A stretch of DNA of 64,000 nucleotides, from positions 62,001 through 126,000 of the forward strand of contig NZ_KB912913.1 of the NCBI RefSeq assembly GCF_000383875.1, read 5' to 3'. Below the pieces are notes generated by a model. The model saw nothing but the letters and a program-made list of their open reading frames with translations, searched no databases and was not told the origin of the DNA. Made by a program: the position numbers and the translations under genes. The DNA is from Caldibacillus debilis DSM 16016. GTDB taxonomy: Bacteria > Bacillota > Bacilli > Bacillales > Caldibacillaceae. Of this stretch, positions 36,069 through 44,573 are shown piece after piece; position 1 is the stretch's first letter; every line of letters begins with the position of its first letter.

Positions 36069-36869
36069 GTGGAGATGGAAAGAAAGGTTGTCGGGCGGAC
36101 AAGCGGAAAAAAATTTCTCGCGGCGCTCTTGACCGGACTGGTCTTTTTCGGGGTAATTATCGGCGCCTTCGGGTTTACGGGCACCTTTTTCGCCATGCCG
36201 CTGGGCGGAATGGGCGATTTTTACGTCACCTTTGACAGGCTGGAGGGGACCGGGTTTGAATTAACTCCCCACATGGGGGAAACGGGGAACGCCGACCAGG
36301 TGCCCCTGGTGAGAAACCGGATCGGTTCGGCTGTCGTTGAAAACTTGCGGATTTATAAAGACATCAAGCTGCCGGCCGGGAAATGGATCCGGATCAACAT
36401 TCAAACGGAACGTCCGGCAAAGATTGAAGGTTTGATCCAGGATGCCCGATTTGTCGATGCGGACATTCAATTCCACGACTTGGCCGTGAAGCAGAAAAAC
36501 ACGACCGGAAGCGGCGAAGAGACGGCCTACGGGCAAAATTGGACGCAGAATGCCGAATCGGTAACCATCACGGGCGGGAAAATCGTAACGGATTATTTGT
36601 TCCAAAACATGGTTTCGCTGCAGAATGCCGACATATGGATCGAAAGCATCGACGGGCCTGATCTTTCCGACGATGAAAGCGGTAACACCGGCGGCGCGGG
36701 AAGCGGCCGGAACGGGGGGCCGCCGGGAGGGGAGATTCCCGGAAGCGGCAAACTTCCGGACACGGCGAAAAATCTGTTTTTCCCGCTGATGGCCGGAACG
36801 GCGGTCATCATGATTGCCCTTTTGCTTTTCTACGGAAGGCGGAAGGGGAAAGTTTTGGAAAAATCATAA
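36069..36869 (+). CDS. DUF6230-like exported protein with LPDTA sorting signal
   Basis: The 266-residue protein has an N-terminal membrane segment (about 15-38) followed by a beta-rich domain (FDRLEGTGFELTPHMGETGNADQVPLVRN to TDYLFQNMVSLQNADIWIES). It resembles the DUF6230 family known mainly from actinomycetes, where it neighbours DUF6114 genes. A short Gly-rich spacer and LPDTA plus hydrophobic segment and basic tail indicate sortase anchoring. GTG 36069 aligns with the paralogue's start; ATG 36075 is an alternative. The function is unknown. Confidence 0.82.
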   Translation: MEMERKVVGRTSGKKFLAALLTGLVFFGVIIGAFGFTGTFFAMPLGGMGDFYVTFDRLEGTGFELTPHMGETGNADQVPLVRNRIGSAVVENLRIYKDIKLPAGKWIRINIQTERPAKIEGLIQDARFVDADIQFHDLAVKQKNTTGSGEETAYGQNWTQNAESVTITGGKIVTDYLFQNMVSLQNADIWIESIDGPDLSDDESGNTGGAGSGRNGGPPGGEIPGSGKLPDTAKNLFFPLMAGTAVIMIALLLFYGRRKGKVLEKS

Positions 36870-36933
36870 CCGGATCCGGCCTGCCGAAGGGCCGGAGCGG
36901 TGTCCATGAAAATTTACAATTGGGGTGAATGGT

Positions 36934-37533
36934 ATGGAAATGGGTCGTGACCAAAAGTTGACGGTTGGCCGCGTTTGGAAAAAGAAATTTTTCATCGCCC
37001 TCTTCACCGGATTTTTCTCCCTGTTCCTGTTGATCGCCGCTTTCGGGTTTACAGGGAGCGCCTTGGCGCTGCCCCTCGGGGGCATCGGCGATTTCATCGT
37101 CGAATTTGACGAATTGCAAGGTTCGGATTTCGAGCTCCTGCCGCACATGGGAGAGACGGGGAATGCCGACCAGTCCCCGATGGTGAGAAACAAGATGGGA
37201 GAAGCGAAGATTAAAGGACTCCACATCTATAAAGATTTAAAAATGCCCACCGGCCAATGGGTAAGATTTCATGTCCGCGCCGAAGGGGAAACCACCATCA
37301 AAGGCCTGATCCAGGATGCGAGATTCATCCATGCCAACTTGAGTTTCGAAGGGCTTTCCATCGTGGAAAAAAATACGGAGAACTTTGCGGAAAACTGGAC
37401 GCAGAGCGCCAAAAAAATCACCATTACCGATGCGAAGCTGATTACCGACTATTTGTTCCAGTCGATGGTTTCCTTGAAAGGGGCAAAGATTTCCACCGAA
37501 CTGATCGATCAGCCGGAAATCATCGAACAATGA
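36934..37533 (+). CDS. DUF6230-like exported protein without sorting signal
   Basis: This 199-residue paralogue of the previous protein shares MEMxR, the GETGNADQxPxVRN block, the GLIQDARF segment, the ENWTQSA block and TDYLFQSMVSL. It stops before the spacer and has no sorting motif, so it stays membrane-attached by its N-terminal helix or is released. The start is ATG 36934, six bases after GGGGTG. It lies 64 bases after its paralogue and 30 before the DUF6114-like gene. Confidence 0.83.
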   Translation: MEMGRDQKLTVGRVWKKKFFIALFTGFFSLFLLIAAFGFTGSALALPLGGIGDFIVEFDELQGSDFELLPHMGETGNADQSPMVRNKMGEAKIKGLHIYKDLKMPTGQWVRFHVRAEGETTIKGLIQDARFIHANLSFEGLSIVEKNTENFAENWTQSAKKITITDAKLITDYLFQSMVSLKGAKISTELIDQPEIIEQ

Positions 37534-37563
37534 TGCCTCCCAAAGACGGGAAGGGGGATCTGA

Positions 37564-38067
37564 ATGAATAGAAGAGAAAAAAGAAGATTGAAAAGGGAAG
37601 AAAAGCTGCGGAAGGCCTATGAAAGATTGGCGGAGGGCGGGAGATTCGCCCGCTGGAAAAACGAAAGGCCTTTTTGGGGCGGCGTTCTTTCCATTTTATC
37701 CGCCCTCGTGATCCTGTACATCCCGCTGCATTTGTACGCCATCGCCTTCATTCCCGGGACCTTCGTATTCATCGGCTTCCTTTTTGGGGGACTGCTGCTG
37801 ATCCTCGGCATCTTTTCCTTGATTTACCCCCAATTTTCAACCGTTTTCGGGGTGATTGTCATTTTTCTTTCCGTCCTCTCCATCATGGGGGCGTTAGGCG
37901 GTTTTCTGATCGGAACGATCCTCGGGATTGTTTCCGGCTCCTTGCTGGTCGGATGGGAAAGGCATGAAGTCGACCTTTCCGGTTTCGGGCCGGGCGCCGG
38001 CGGCAGCCGGAAGGGAGAACCTGCCCCCTCCGTCCCGGACGCCGGCACGGGATCGCTGCAGGCGTGA
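37564..38067 (+). CDS. DUF6114-like membrane protein
   Basis: The 167-residue protein has a very basic N-terminus (RREKRRLKREEKLRK), the sequence RWKNERPFWGG, then four hydrophobic segments ending in GALGGFLIGTILGIVSGSLLVGW. This is the layout of actinobacterial DUF6114 proteins, which are encoded next to DUF6230 genes. The role is unknown; it may hold the DUF6230-like proteins in the membrane. The tail is Gly/Pro-rich. Confidence 0.82.
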   Translation: MNRREKRRLKREEKLRKAYERLAEGGRFARWKNERPFWGGVLSILSALVILYIPLHLYAIAFIPGTFVFIGFLFGGLLLILGIFSLIYPQFSTVFGVIVIFLSVLSIMGALGGFLIGTILGIVSGSLLVGWERHEVDLSGFGPGAGGSRKGEPAPSVPDAGTGSLQA

Positions 38068-38100
38068 AGAACAGAAAATCAGGAAAACAGGTGAATTTCG

Positions 38101-39261
38101 ATGAAGAAACGTTTCCATAAACGTAGGATTCTGCTGTTCCTTTTTGCCGTCTCCTTCCTCTTGTCCATCTCTCTTGATTTCCCGGTCAATGCGGATGACC
38201 GGCCGGAACAGGGGGAATCCGGCGGCGGCTTTACCGTTACGGCCGACAAAGTGGAAGGGGCGATGGATTTACTCGGGGCGCTGACGGGGAAGATCGACAT
38301 CCAAGAAGGGAATATTTACGGATTGACCATTGCAAAAACCTTGCAAAAAAAGGGGGATCGGGAACCCTTTGTCATCCAAATCCGTTCCGCCGGAATCGTC
38401 TCCGTGAAAAATTTGAAGGGGGAAACCCACGGCGGGACCCTGCCTTCCTTTACGGGTTTCTGCCAGCCGAGCAAAGCGGGATGGATCTGCCTGGAAAACG
38501 TGGTCATGACGGTGACCAGCCAATCCGCCGAAGGGATCGTTTTGCCCGACGCCCGCATCACGTCCTGCTACGAATCCGAATGCCACAGACAGGCGGCGAT
38601 GAAGCATGCGGGGGAAAATATGGCCGAACAAATACGGAAAAGCCAGGCGGATCTTGCGGCCCTTTCCCGCGGGCTGGAAGACGATCTGCATCAGGCGCAG
38701 GATCTGGAAAAGGCGTTGGCGGAATCTTCCGCCAGGCTGGATGAGGTGCTGAAAGCAGGGAAGGCGGATGAATTGGCGGTTTTGCTTGCCGAAATCGAAA
38801 AGAGCTTGACATCCGATCCGGGGGAAGAAGATGGCGGGCAGGGAACGGGAGAAAAACCGCCGGAGCCGCCGATCGGTGAAGCGGAAAAACTGCTGCGGGC
38901 ATTGGAAGAAGACCATACATGGCTGAAGGAAAAAACCGAAGAATTGGAAACCGCCCTAACCGGTATCAAGGGGCGGCTGGAAAAGGCGGAAAGCACCTTG
39001 GCCGCATTAAAACAAACCGGAAAACTTTCCCCGGGAGCCCAAGATCCGGCCGGTCCTTCTTCCGGCCAGACGGCGAAGGATGCAGGGAACAGCGGATTGC
39101 TTGGGGCCGAAAACCGATGGAAGGCGTTGAAGGATAAATGGGCTTCCTTGGACATGCAGTTTCGGTCGTTCAAGGAAAAATGGGCGGAATTCGACCGGAC
39201 ATTCACCGGGCTTCGGAAAAGATGGGAGCAAGTGGAACAGGCATTCGAAGCGGAATCTTAA
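38101..39261 (+). CDS. Secreted coiled-coil protein with DUF6230-like N-terminal region
   Basis: The 386-residue protein has a signal peptide (about 1-31) and a beta-rich domain (about 45-160) whose FTVTADKVEG and IYGLTIAKTL segments recall the two preceding proteins. It contains four Cys that may form disulfides (FCQPSKAGWIC and CYESEC). Two coiled-coil regions follow (about 165-230 and 265-310), and a Trp-rich helical end with repeating WxxL/F-K-KW spacing. No anchor is seen. It closes the surface block and is followed by a terminator. Confidence 0.78.
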   Translation: MKKRFHKRRILLFLFAVSFLLSISLDFPVNADDRPEQGESGGGFTVTADKVEGAMDLLGALTGKIDIQEGNIYGLTIAKTLQKKGDREPFVIQIRSAGIVSVKNLKGETHGGTLPSFTGFCQPSKAGWICLENVVMTVTSQSAEGIVLPDARITSCYESECHRQAAMKHAGENMAEQIRKSQADLAALSRGLEDDLHQAQDLEKALAESSARLDEVLKAGKADELAVLLAEIEKSLTSDPGEEDGGQGTGEKPPEPPIGEAEKLLRALEEDHTWLKEKTEELETALTGIKGRLEKAESTLAALKQTGKLSPGAQDPAGPSSGQTAKDAGNSGLLGAENRWKALKDKWASLDMQFRSFKEKWAEFDRTFTGLRKRWEQVEQAFEAES

Positions 39262-39325
39262 GTCCGCGGAACCAAACGGAACAGGCATCGTCAAAGGCTG
39301 CATCTCGGCCGGCGATAGCAAGAAG

Positions 39326-39357
39326 GCCGTTTCTCCTGCGACGGGAAACGGCTTTTT
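39326..39357 (+). terminator. Intrinsic terminator of the surface-protein block
   Basis: GCCGTTTC (39326-39333) pairs with GAAACGGC (39345-39352) and five T follow. Confidence 0.88.
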
Positions 39358-39780
39358 CCTGCCTTTCGGGACCATGATGGGGAAGAAGAAACAAGAACCG
39401 GGCGTTCCGGCGATCGGGTGAAAATCCGATAAGCATCCTTAACCTTTTGCACGATTACGGCTATCGGGCCCGCGGGACTCGCGCCGACACCGGGTCCGCG
39501 CCCCGGAAAAGGTTTTTCCCTCCGCCAGGAACGGTCTTTTCCGCTCGTTTCCCGGCCCCCGGCCGCGCCGGCGAAACGGGGAAGACGGCCATGCGCTTCC
39601 TTCCCGCCTGCTCCCGTCCGGTCCTGTTCCGCAAGGGAGGGTGCTTTCGCCGGAGCGGAAACCAAAAAGACGTACAATTTTCGGAAAAAATGAAATCCCT
39701 CCTTTTTCGACACGACTAAGTACGGAATACCTTTTTCCCGAAAAAATTTTTATGATGTACATACACCGGCAATTGGTGAT
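39358..39780. other. Gene-free stretch upstream of the lipid-degradation region
   Basis: No convincing frame. The last 80 bases are AT-rich (TATGAT at 39751-39756 could be a -10 element) and should contain the promoter of the SCP2/acyl-CoA dehydrogenase genes. No FadR-type dyad was recognised. Confidence 0.5.
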
Positions 39781-39804
39781 TCCATAGGCAAAGGAGGATG
39801 CTTC

Positions 39805-40149
39805 ATGACGGAAATTGGAGAAATCTTTCAAAGGATCGGCGGAAAATTGAAAGCGGATCCATCCCTGACAAAAGGGCTTGCCGCCGTCTATCAATTCCAA
39901 TTCCACGATGACGGCTCGGTTTTCCAGCTGATCCTGAACGGAGAAAACAGCCGGATCGAAAAAAAGGAAGCGGAATCTCCCCAATGCACGCTCGTGATGA
40001 CGAAGGAAGATTTCATCCGAATGACGGAGGGGAATTTAAACGGAACCAAGGCGTTCATGAGCGGCCGCTTGAAAATCAAAGGGGACATGGGCCTCGCCCT
40101 GAAACTGCAGGATTTGTTCGCCTCTTTCCGGAAGGCGGCCAACGGATGA
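39805..40149 (+). CDS. SCP2 sterol-carrier-domain protein, first copy
   Basis: The 114-residue protein is a single SCP2 domain, a small lipid-binding fold with a hydrophobic tunnel. The C-terminal signature AFMSGRLKIKGDMGLALKLQ is typical. It is expected to bind acyl-CoA or another lipid and hand it to enzymes. It precedes the two acyl-CoA dehydrogenase genes by 34 bases. A paralogue occurs at 45890. Confidence 0.9.
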   Translation: MTEIGEIFQRIGGKLKADPSLTKGLAAVYQFQFHDDGSVFQLILNGENSRIEKKEAESPQCTLVMTKEDFIRMTEGNLNGTKAFMSGRLKIKGDMGLALKLQDLFASFRKAANG

Positions 40150-40183
40150 GACCCGGATATGATGCGATGGGGAGGAACTGCCG

Positions 40184-41332
40184 TTGATCTCTTTTCAACC
40201 GACCGAAGAGCAAAGGGCGTTCGCGGAAATGGCGAAACAAGTGGCCGTGGAAAGGATCCGGCCGCAGGCAAAGGCTTTTGAAAAGGCGGGTCAAATCCCC
40301 GGAAGTTTCATTGCCGAACTGGAGGAACTCGGCTTTTTGGCCATGGAGCTGCCGGCGGAATGGCACGGCCTGGAACTTCCTTTGGCGACCCAGTCCCTCA
40401 TCTGGAAAGGCCTCGCCTACGGCGATCTTGCCGTGGCGCAAAGCCTTCCCGGCGCCGGGGACGCCGCCTCGGTCCTCCGTTTCCTGCCGGATCTGGAAAA
40501 ATTAAGGAGGGTCAAAGAACAGTTCGTTGCCGGAAAGGGGAAGACGATCGCCTTCATCGACGCCGGAAGCGGCCCGGAATATCCGGGGAGCCCGCTGCGG
40601 CTGGAAAAAAGGGGGAAGGGGTACCTTCTCGACGGAAGATCGGCACCGGTCAGGCTGGCCGCCTTCAGCGATTTTCTCATGGTTGCGGCGGCGGATGCAT
40701 CCGGTGAAGAGTTGCTGCTGTTCCTGGAGGAAGGGGATTCATGGGAGGCGGAAGGAGGAAACGGCCGTTTGGGGCTGTCAACCGCCGGGATCGCCTCAGT
40801 CGTCTTCCGGGAGGCGGAGATCGGCGAAGGGCAAATTTTGGCGAAGGGAAGGGAAGCCCGCGAGCTCCTCGAAAAAGCAAGGACGCGGATCCGGATCCTC
40901 GAAGCCGCGAAGGAAACCGGGCTGATGGAGGCGGCGCTCGACTACGCCACGGCGTATACCGCGGAAAGGAAGGCGTTCGGGCAGGAAATCGCCAAATTCC
41001 AAGGAGTTTCCTTCCGGATCGCCGATATGGCGATCGAGTTAAGGGCGGCGGAACTCCTCGTCCTGGAAAGCGCCATGAAAGCGGAGGAAGATCCCGCCCG
41101 CGGGCAAAGCCTTGCGAATCGCGCCCTGTCCAGGGCCCACCGGGCGCTCCGATATATCACCGATTCCGCCGTGCAGCTTCTGGGCGGGCACGGATACGTC
41201 CAAGAATATCCGGTGGAAAAATGGATGCGGGATGCCCAGGCCCAGGTGATGCTGTACGGCAGGGAACGGGAGCTTCTGTTGGAGCGGGGCGAACATCTCA
41301 TCGCCGGAGACAAGGGGGTGGCCGTTTCATGA
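40184..41332 (+). CDS. Acyl-CoA dehydrogenase-like subunit lacking the catalytic Glu
   Basis: The 382-residue protein has the acyl-CoA dehydrogenase fold. Its C-terminal domain has the FAD-contacting RKAFGQEIAKFQ motif and QLLGGHGYVQEYP. The middle domain lacks the usual LTEPxAGSD flavin motif, and the position of the catalytic Glu (normally Y/F-E-G-T) reads L-Y-G-R. On its own it should be inactive. The next gene lacks the complementary parts, so the two probably form one heteromeric enzyme. The start is TTG 40184 behind GGGGAGGAA, and the stop overlaps the next ATG. Confidence 0.88.
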   Translation: MISFQPTEEQRAFAEMAKQVAVERIRPQAKAFEKAGQIPGSFIAELEELGFLAMELPAEWHGLELPLATQSLIWKGLAYGDLAVAQSLPGAGDAASVLRFLPDLEKLRRVKEQFVAGKGKTIAFIDAGSGPEYPGSPLRLEKRGKGYLLDGRSAPVRLAAFSDFLMVAAADASGEELLLFLEEGDSWEAEGGNGRLGLSTAGIASVVFREAEIGEGQILAKGREARELLEKARTRIRILEAAKETGLMEAALDYATAYTAERKAFGQEIAKFQGVSFRIADMAIELRAAELLVLESAMKAEEDPARGQSLANRALSRAHRALRYITDSAVQLLGGHGYVQEYPVEKWMRDAQAQVMLYGRERELLLERGEHLIAGDKGVAVS

Positions 41333-42531
41333 TTTCCTTCGAATTGTCGGAACGCCAGAAACAGATGCAGGAATTGGCCCATTGGTTTGCCGAACACGAA
41401 ATCCGGCCCATCGCCATGGAGGCGGAGCGGTTAAAACAAGTCCCCGGCGATTGGCTGGAAAAGGTGAACAAAATGGGGATCCATTTAAACCCGTCTTCTT
41501 TTGCGGGAGGCAGGGGAAAAAGCGGGGGTACGAAAAAAGAGAACGAGGCGAACCGGATGGGGGTGATTGCCATGGAGGAGCTGGCCTGGGGGGATGCGGC
41601 CGTAACGTTGTCCCTCCCCGGGCCGGGGCTGGGCGGACCGCCCATCCAGACGAGCGGAACGGACGAACAAAAGGAGCGGTTTCTCTCCATCTTTACCGCC
41701 GATGAACCCCGCTGGGGCGCCTGCGCCTTGACCGAACCGGAAGCGGGATCGGACGCTTCCGCCATCCGGACGACGGCGCGGAAGACGGAAGGCGGGTATA
41801 TTTTGAACGGACAAAAAATATTTATTACCAACGGCGCCCGGGCCTCCTGGGTGGTCGTGTTCGCCACGGTGGATCCCGGGCTGGGAAGGCTGGGGCAGCG
41901 GGCGTTCGTCGTCGAAAAGGGGACGAAGGGGTTCAGCGCACCGAAGATCGTGGAAAAAATGGGGCTGCGCGCCAACGAAACCGCCGAGCTGCTGTTTGAA
42001 GACTGTTTTGTCCCCGAGGAAAACCTGCTCGGGGGAGAAGCGCTTTACGAAAGGAAGGCGGCGAAAACGGCGGGCTTTCAAGTGGCGATGAAAACTTTCG
42101 ACAGCACCCGGCCGATCGTCGCCGCCATGGCCGTCGGCATCGCCCGGGCCGCCTTTGAATATACCCTCGATTTGGTAAAACGGGAATTTCCGAAGCAAGG
42201 GAAATTTTATCGGCTGGCGGCCGAGCTGCTCGCCGAGGCCGAACAGGATATCGCCGCGGCCCGGCTGCTGACATGGGAAGCGGCCTGGAAGGCGGATCTC
42301 GGGATGGAAAACGCAAAAGAAGCCGCCATGTGCAAGGCCTTTGCAGGGAAAATGGCCCTGGCCGTCTGCGCGAAATGCCTGGAATTGTTGGGGCCGGCGG
42401 GGCTTCAGGATCACCCGGTGGAAAAATGGTACCGGGACGTGAAAGTGTTCGATATTTTTGAAGGGACCAACGAAATCCAGCATCTGGTCATCGCCCGGCG
42501 GCAATACGCCCCTTACCGAATCCGCGTCTGA
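41329..42531 (+). CDS. Acyl-CoA dehydrogenase-like catalytic subunit
   Basis: The 400-residue protein has the flavin motif ALTEPEAGSDASAI, the KIFITNGARA segment and the catalytic Glu in DIFEGTNEIQHL. It lacks the R-x-x-F-G...Q motif (here VKREFPKQGKFYRL) by which a neighbouring subunit normally completes the FAD site. That motif is present in the preceding gene product, whose stop codon overlaps this start (ATGA). Together they resemble the split enzymes of mycobacteria. The substrate is unknown. Confidence 0.9.
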   Translation: MISFELSERQKQMQELAHWFAEHEIRPIAMEAERLKQVPGDWLEKVNKMGIHLNPSSFAGGRGKSGGTKKENEANRMGVIAMEELAWGDAAVTLSLPGPGLGGPPIQTSGTDEQKERFLSIFTADEPRWGACALTEPEAGSDASAIRTTARKTEGGYILNGQKIFITNGARASWVVVFATVDPGLGRLGQRAFVVEKGTKGFSAPKIVEKMGLRANETAELLFEDCFVPEENLLGGEALYERKAAKTAGFQVAMKTFDSTRPIVAAMAVGIARAAFEYTLDLVKREFPKQGKFYRLAAELLAEAEQDIAAARLLTWEAAWKADLGMENAKEAAMCKAFAGKMALAVCAKCLELLGPAGLQDHPVEKWYRDVKVFDIFEGTNEIQHLVIARRQYAPYRIRV

Positions 42532-42839
42532 TCGGTTTTGCGTTCGAAAAACCCGGTTTTGAAAATCAAGGGGGGCGGGCAATGCGGAAAGGGGCAGCGG
42601 ATCCCGCAAAGGAAACGGAATGGGCAGGAAGCATCGTTAGCGCACCTTCGGCCGGATCCGGAACCGCTGTATTAGGGAGGAACCGCGTCCTGCGCAAGGG
42701 AACCTTGTTTCTGTGCATCCGGTGCAAGTAACGCCATTTAAACCGGCGGATAACGGACGCCAAGGCATGCGTGTCGTGCCGAATAGCTTCGGAAATCCGC
42801 CGCATCGACTTGCCCGCCGCCCGTGAAAGGAGGAAAAAC
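42532..42839. other. Gap between acyl-CoA dehydrogenase and enoyl-CoA hydratase genes
   Basis: About 300 bases without a convincing gene and without a clear terminator. Read-through into the hydratase gene remains possible. Confidence 0.5.
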
Positions 42840-43628
42840 GTGTCCTATCAAACGCTCGAGATCCGAAAACGGGAGAAAGGGGTTGCTTGGATGATCATCA
42901 ACAACCCTCCTGTCAACACCATTACCGAAACGTTGATGAACGAACTGGAGGACGCCGCCGGCCGGCTGGCCGACGATGACGCCGTCCGCGTCCTCGTTAT
43001 CGCCTCGGCCCATCCGAAAATCTTCCTTGCCGGGGCCGATTTAAAGGCGATGATCGAAGACGGCGCGGCCCTTGCCGGGCAGGAGAACGGAATCGAAAAG
43101 GGCAGCGCGAGGATGCAGCGCTGTTTCCAAAAAATTGCCGAATTGCCGAAGCCGGTCATCGCCGCCATCAACGGCCATGCCTTGGGCGGAGGCTGCGAGC
43201 TCGCCTTGGCCTGCGATTTCCGCTTCATGGGGAAGGGAAAGATCGGCTTGACGGAAGTTTCCCTCGGGATCATCCCCGGAGCGGGGGGCACCCAGCGGCT
43301 GACCAAATTGCTGGGGAGGGCGAAGGCGACGGAACTGATCTTCACCGCCAAACGCCTGGAGGCGCAGGATGCCGAACGGATCGGCCTCATCCACCGGGCG
43401 GTGGAACCGGACCGGCTGGAAGAGGAAACGGAGGCGTTTGCCGAAGAATTGGCGGAAGGCGCCGTAAAAGCCATGGGTTTGGCGAAACGGGCGATAGGGG
43501 CGGCGGATCTTCCTTTGGAAGAGGGATTGGCGGCGGAGGCGAAGGCCTTTGCCGAAACCTTTCGGACGGAAGAACCGGCCATCGGATTGTCCGCCTTTTT
43601 CAATAAGGAGAAACCGCGGTTTATCTAG
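42840..43628 (+). CDS. Enoyl-CoA hydratase/isomerase family protein
   Basis: The 262-residue crotonase-fold enzyme hydrates trans-2-enoyl-CoA. Oxyanion-hole segments are FLAGADLKAM and HALGGGCELALACDFRF; the catalytic Glu region is LTEVSLGIIPGAGGTQRL. The start is GTG 42840 with AAAGGAGG six bases upstream. It carries out the second step of the beta-oxidation set encoded here. Confidence 0.93.
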   Translation: MSYQTLEIRKREKGVAWMIINNPPVNTITETLMNELEDAAGRLADDDAVRVLVIASAHPKIFLAGADLKAMIEDGAALAGQENGIEKGSARMQRCFQKIAELPKPVIAAINGHALGGGCELALACDFRFMGKGKIGLTEVSLGIIPGAGGTQRLTKLLGRAKATELIFTAKRLEAQDAERIGLIHRAVEPDRLEEETEAFAEELAEGAVKAMGLAKRAIGAADLPLEEGLAAEAKAFAETFRTEEPAIGLSAFFNKEKPRFI

Positions 43629-43663
43629 CCGGACACAAATGATATTCGGAAGAAGGTGGAAAC

Positions 43664-44506
43664 ATGTCTTCATGGAATGAGCTGCTAAAGGGAAGGGTTG
43701 CGGTTGTAACCGGCGCCTCCAGGGGAATCGGCCGGGCGACGGCCCTCGCCCTGGCGGAAGCCGGTGCCGATGTGGTCATAACCGATATCCTGCTGGAGTC
43801 GGACGGGGAAAGGGAAAGAACCGCCGAAAAATACGGGCCGATGGCACAAATCATGCAGAGCGCAAATGTCATCTATACGGAAAAAACAGCGAAGGAAATC
43901 CGGGAGATGGGCCGCAGGTCCATCGCCCTCAAGATGGACGTCACCGACAGGGAACAGGTCAAAGCCGTCTTCGCCAAAGTGAAGGAAGAATTCGGGAAGA
44001 TTGACATTTTGGTCAACAACGCCGGAACGCTGGATCATGTGTCCCAGATCGAGGATCAAAACGATGACCTCTGGCAAAGGGACTTAAACGTCAATTTGAC
44101 CGGCACTTACAATTGCACCAAAGCCGTCTGGCCCTACATGAAGGAGCAAAAATACGGAAAGATCGTCAATCTTTCATCGGTGGCGGGAACCCTCGGCGGC
44201 TTCGGACAGGCGAGCTATTCGGCGTCGAAGGGCGGCATTTTAAGCTTTACAAAAAGCATGGCCCTGGAAGGGGCCCGGCACGGCATCAACGTGAACGCCA
44301 TCGTGCCGGGAATCATCGGGACGGAAGCCTTCCAGATGAACAATCCGGCGATGAACGAACGGATGATCAAACGCACCGCCTTCCGGCGGCCGGGCAGGCC
44401 GGAGGACATCGCCAATGCCGTCACCTTTTTGGCGTCGGACAAAGCCGGCTACATTACCGGTATCGGCCTGAACGTTTCCGGAGGCATCGAACTGTTTACC
44501 TTTTAA
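43664..44506 (+). CDS. Short-chain dehydrogenase/reductase, probably 3-hydroxyacyl-CoA dehydrogenase role
   Basis: The 280-residue SDR has the cofactor motif TGASRGIGRA, NNAG, and the catalytic SYSASKGG Tyr-Lys pair. An insertion at about 45-75 (LESDGERERTAEKYGPMAQ) lengthens the segment after the second strand. Situated between hydratase and thiolase, it probably oxidises the 3-hydroxyacyl-CoA, since no classical HAD-type gene is present. An annotation as 3-oxoacyl-ACP reductase would also fit by sequence alone. Confidence 0.88.
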   Translation: MSSWNELLKGRVAVVTGASRGIGRATALALAEAGADVVITDILLESDGERERTAEKYGPMAQIMQSANVIYTEKTAKEIREMGRRSIALKMDVTDREQVKAVFAKVKEEFGKIDILVNNAGTLDHVSQIEDQNDDLWQRDLNVNLTGTYNCTKAVWPYMKEQKYGKIVNLSSVAGTLGGFGQASYSASKGGILSFTKSMALEGARHGINVNAIVPGIIGTEAFQMNNPAMNERMIKRTAFRRPGRPEDIANAVTFLASDKAGYITGIGLNVSGGIELFTF

Positions 44507-44573
44507 AGCCGCCTGCGCAAGCGGACCGTCTCCGGAACCGAAAAACCAATCTCAGAGAAAGGAAGTTGGCCAC

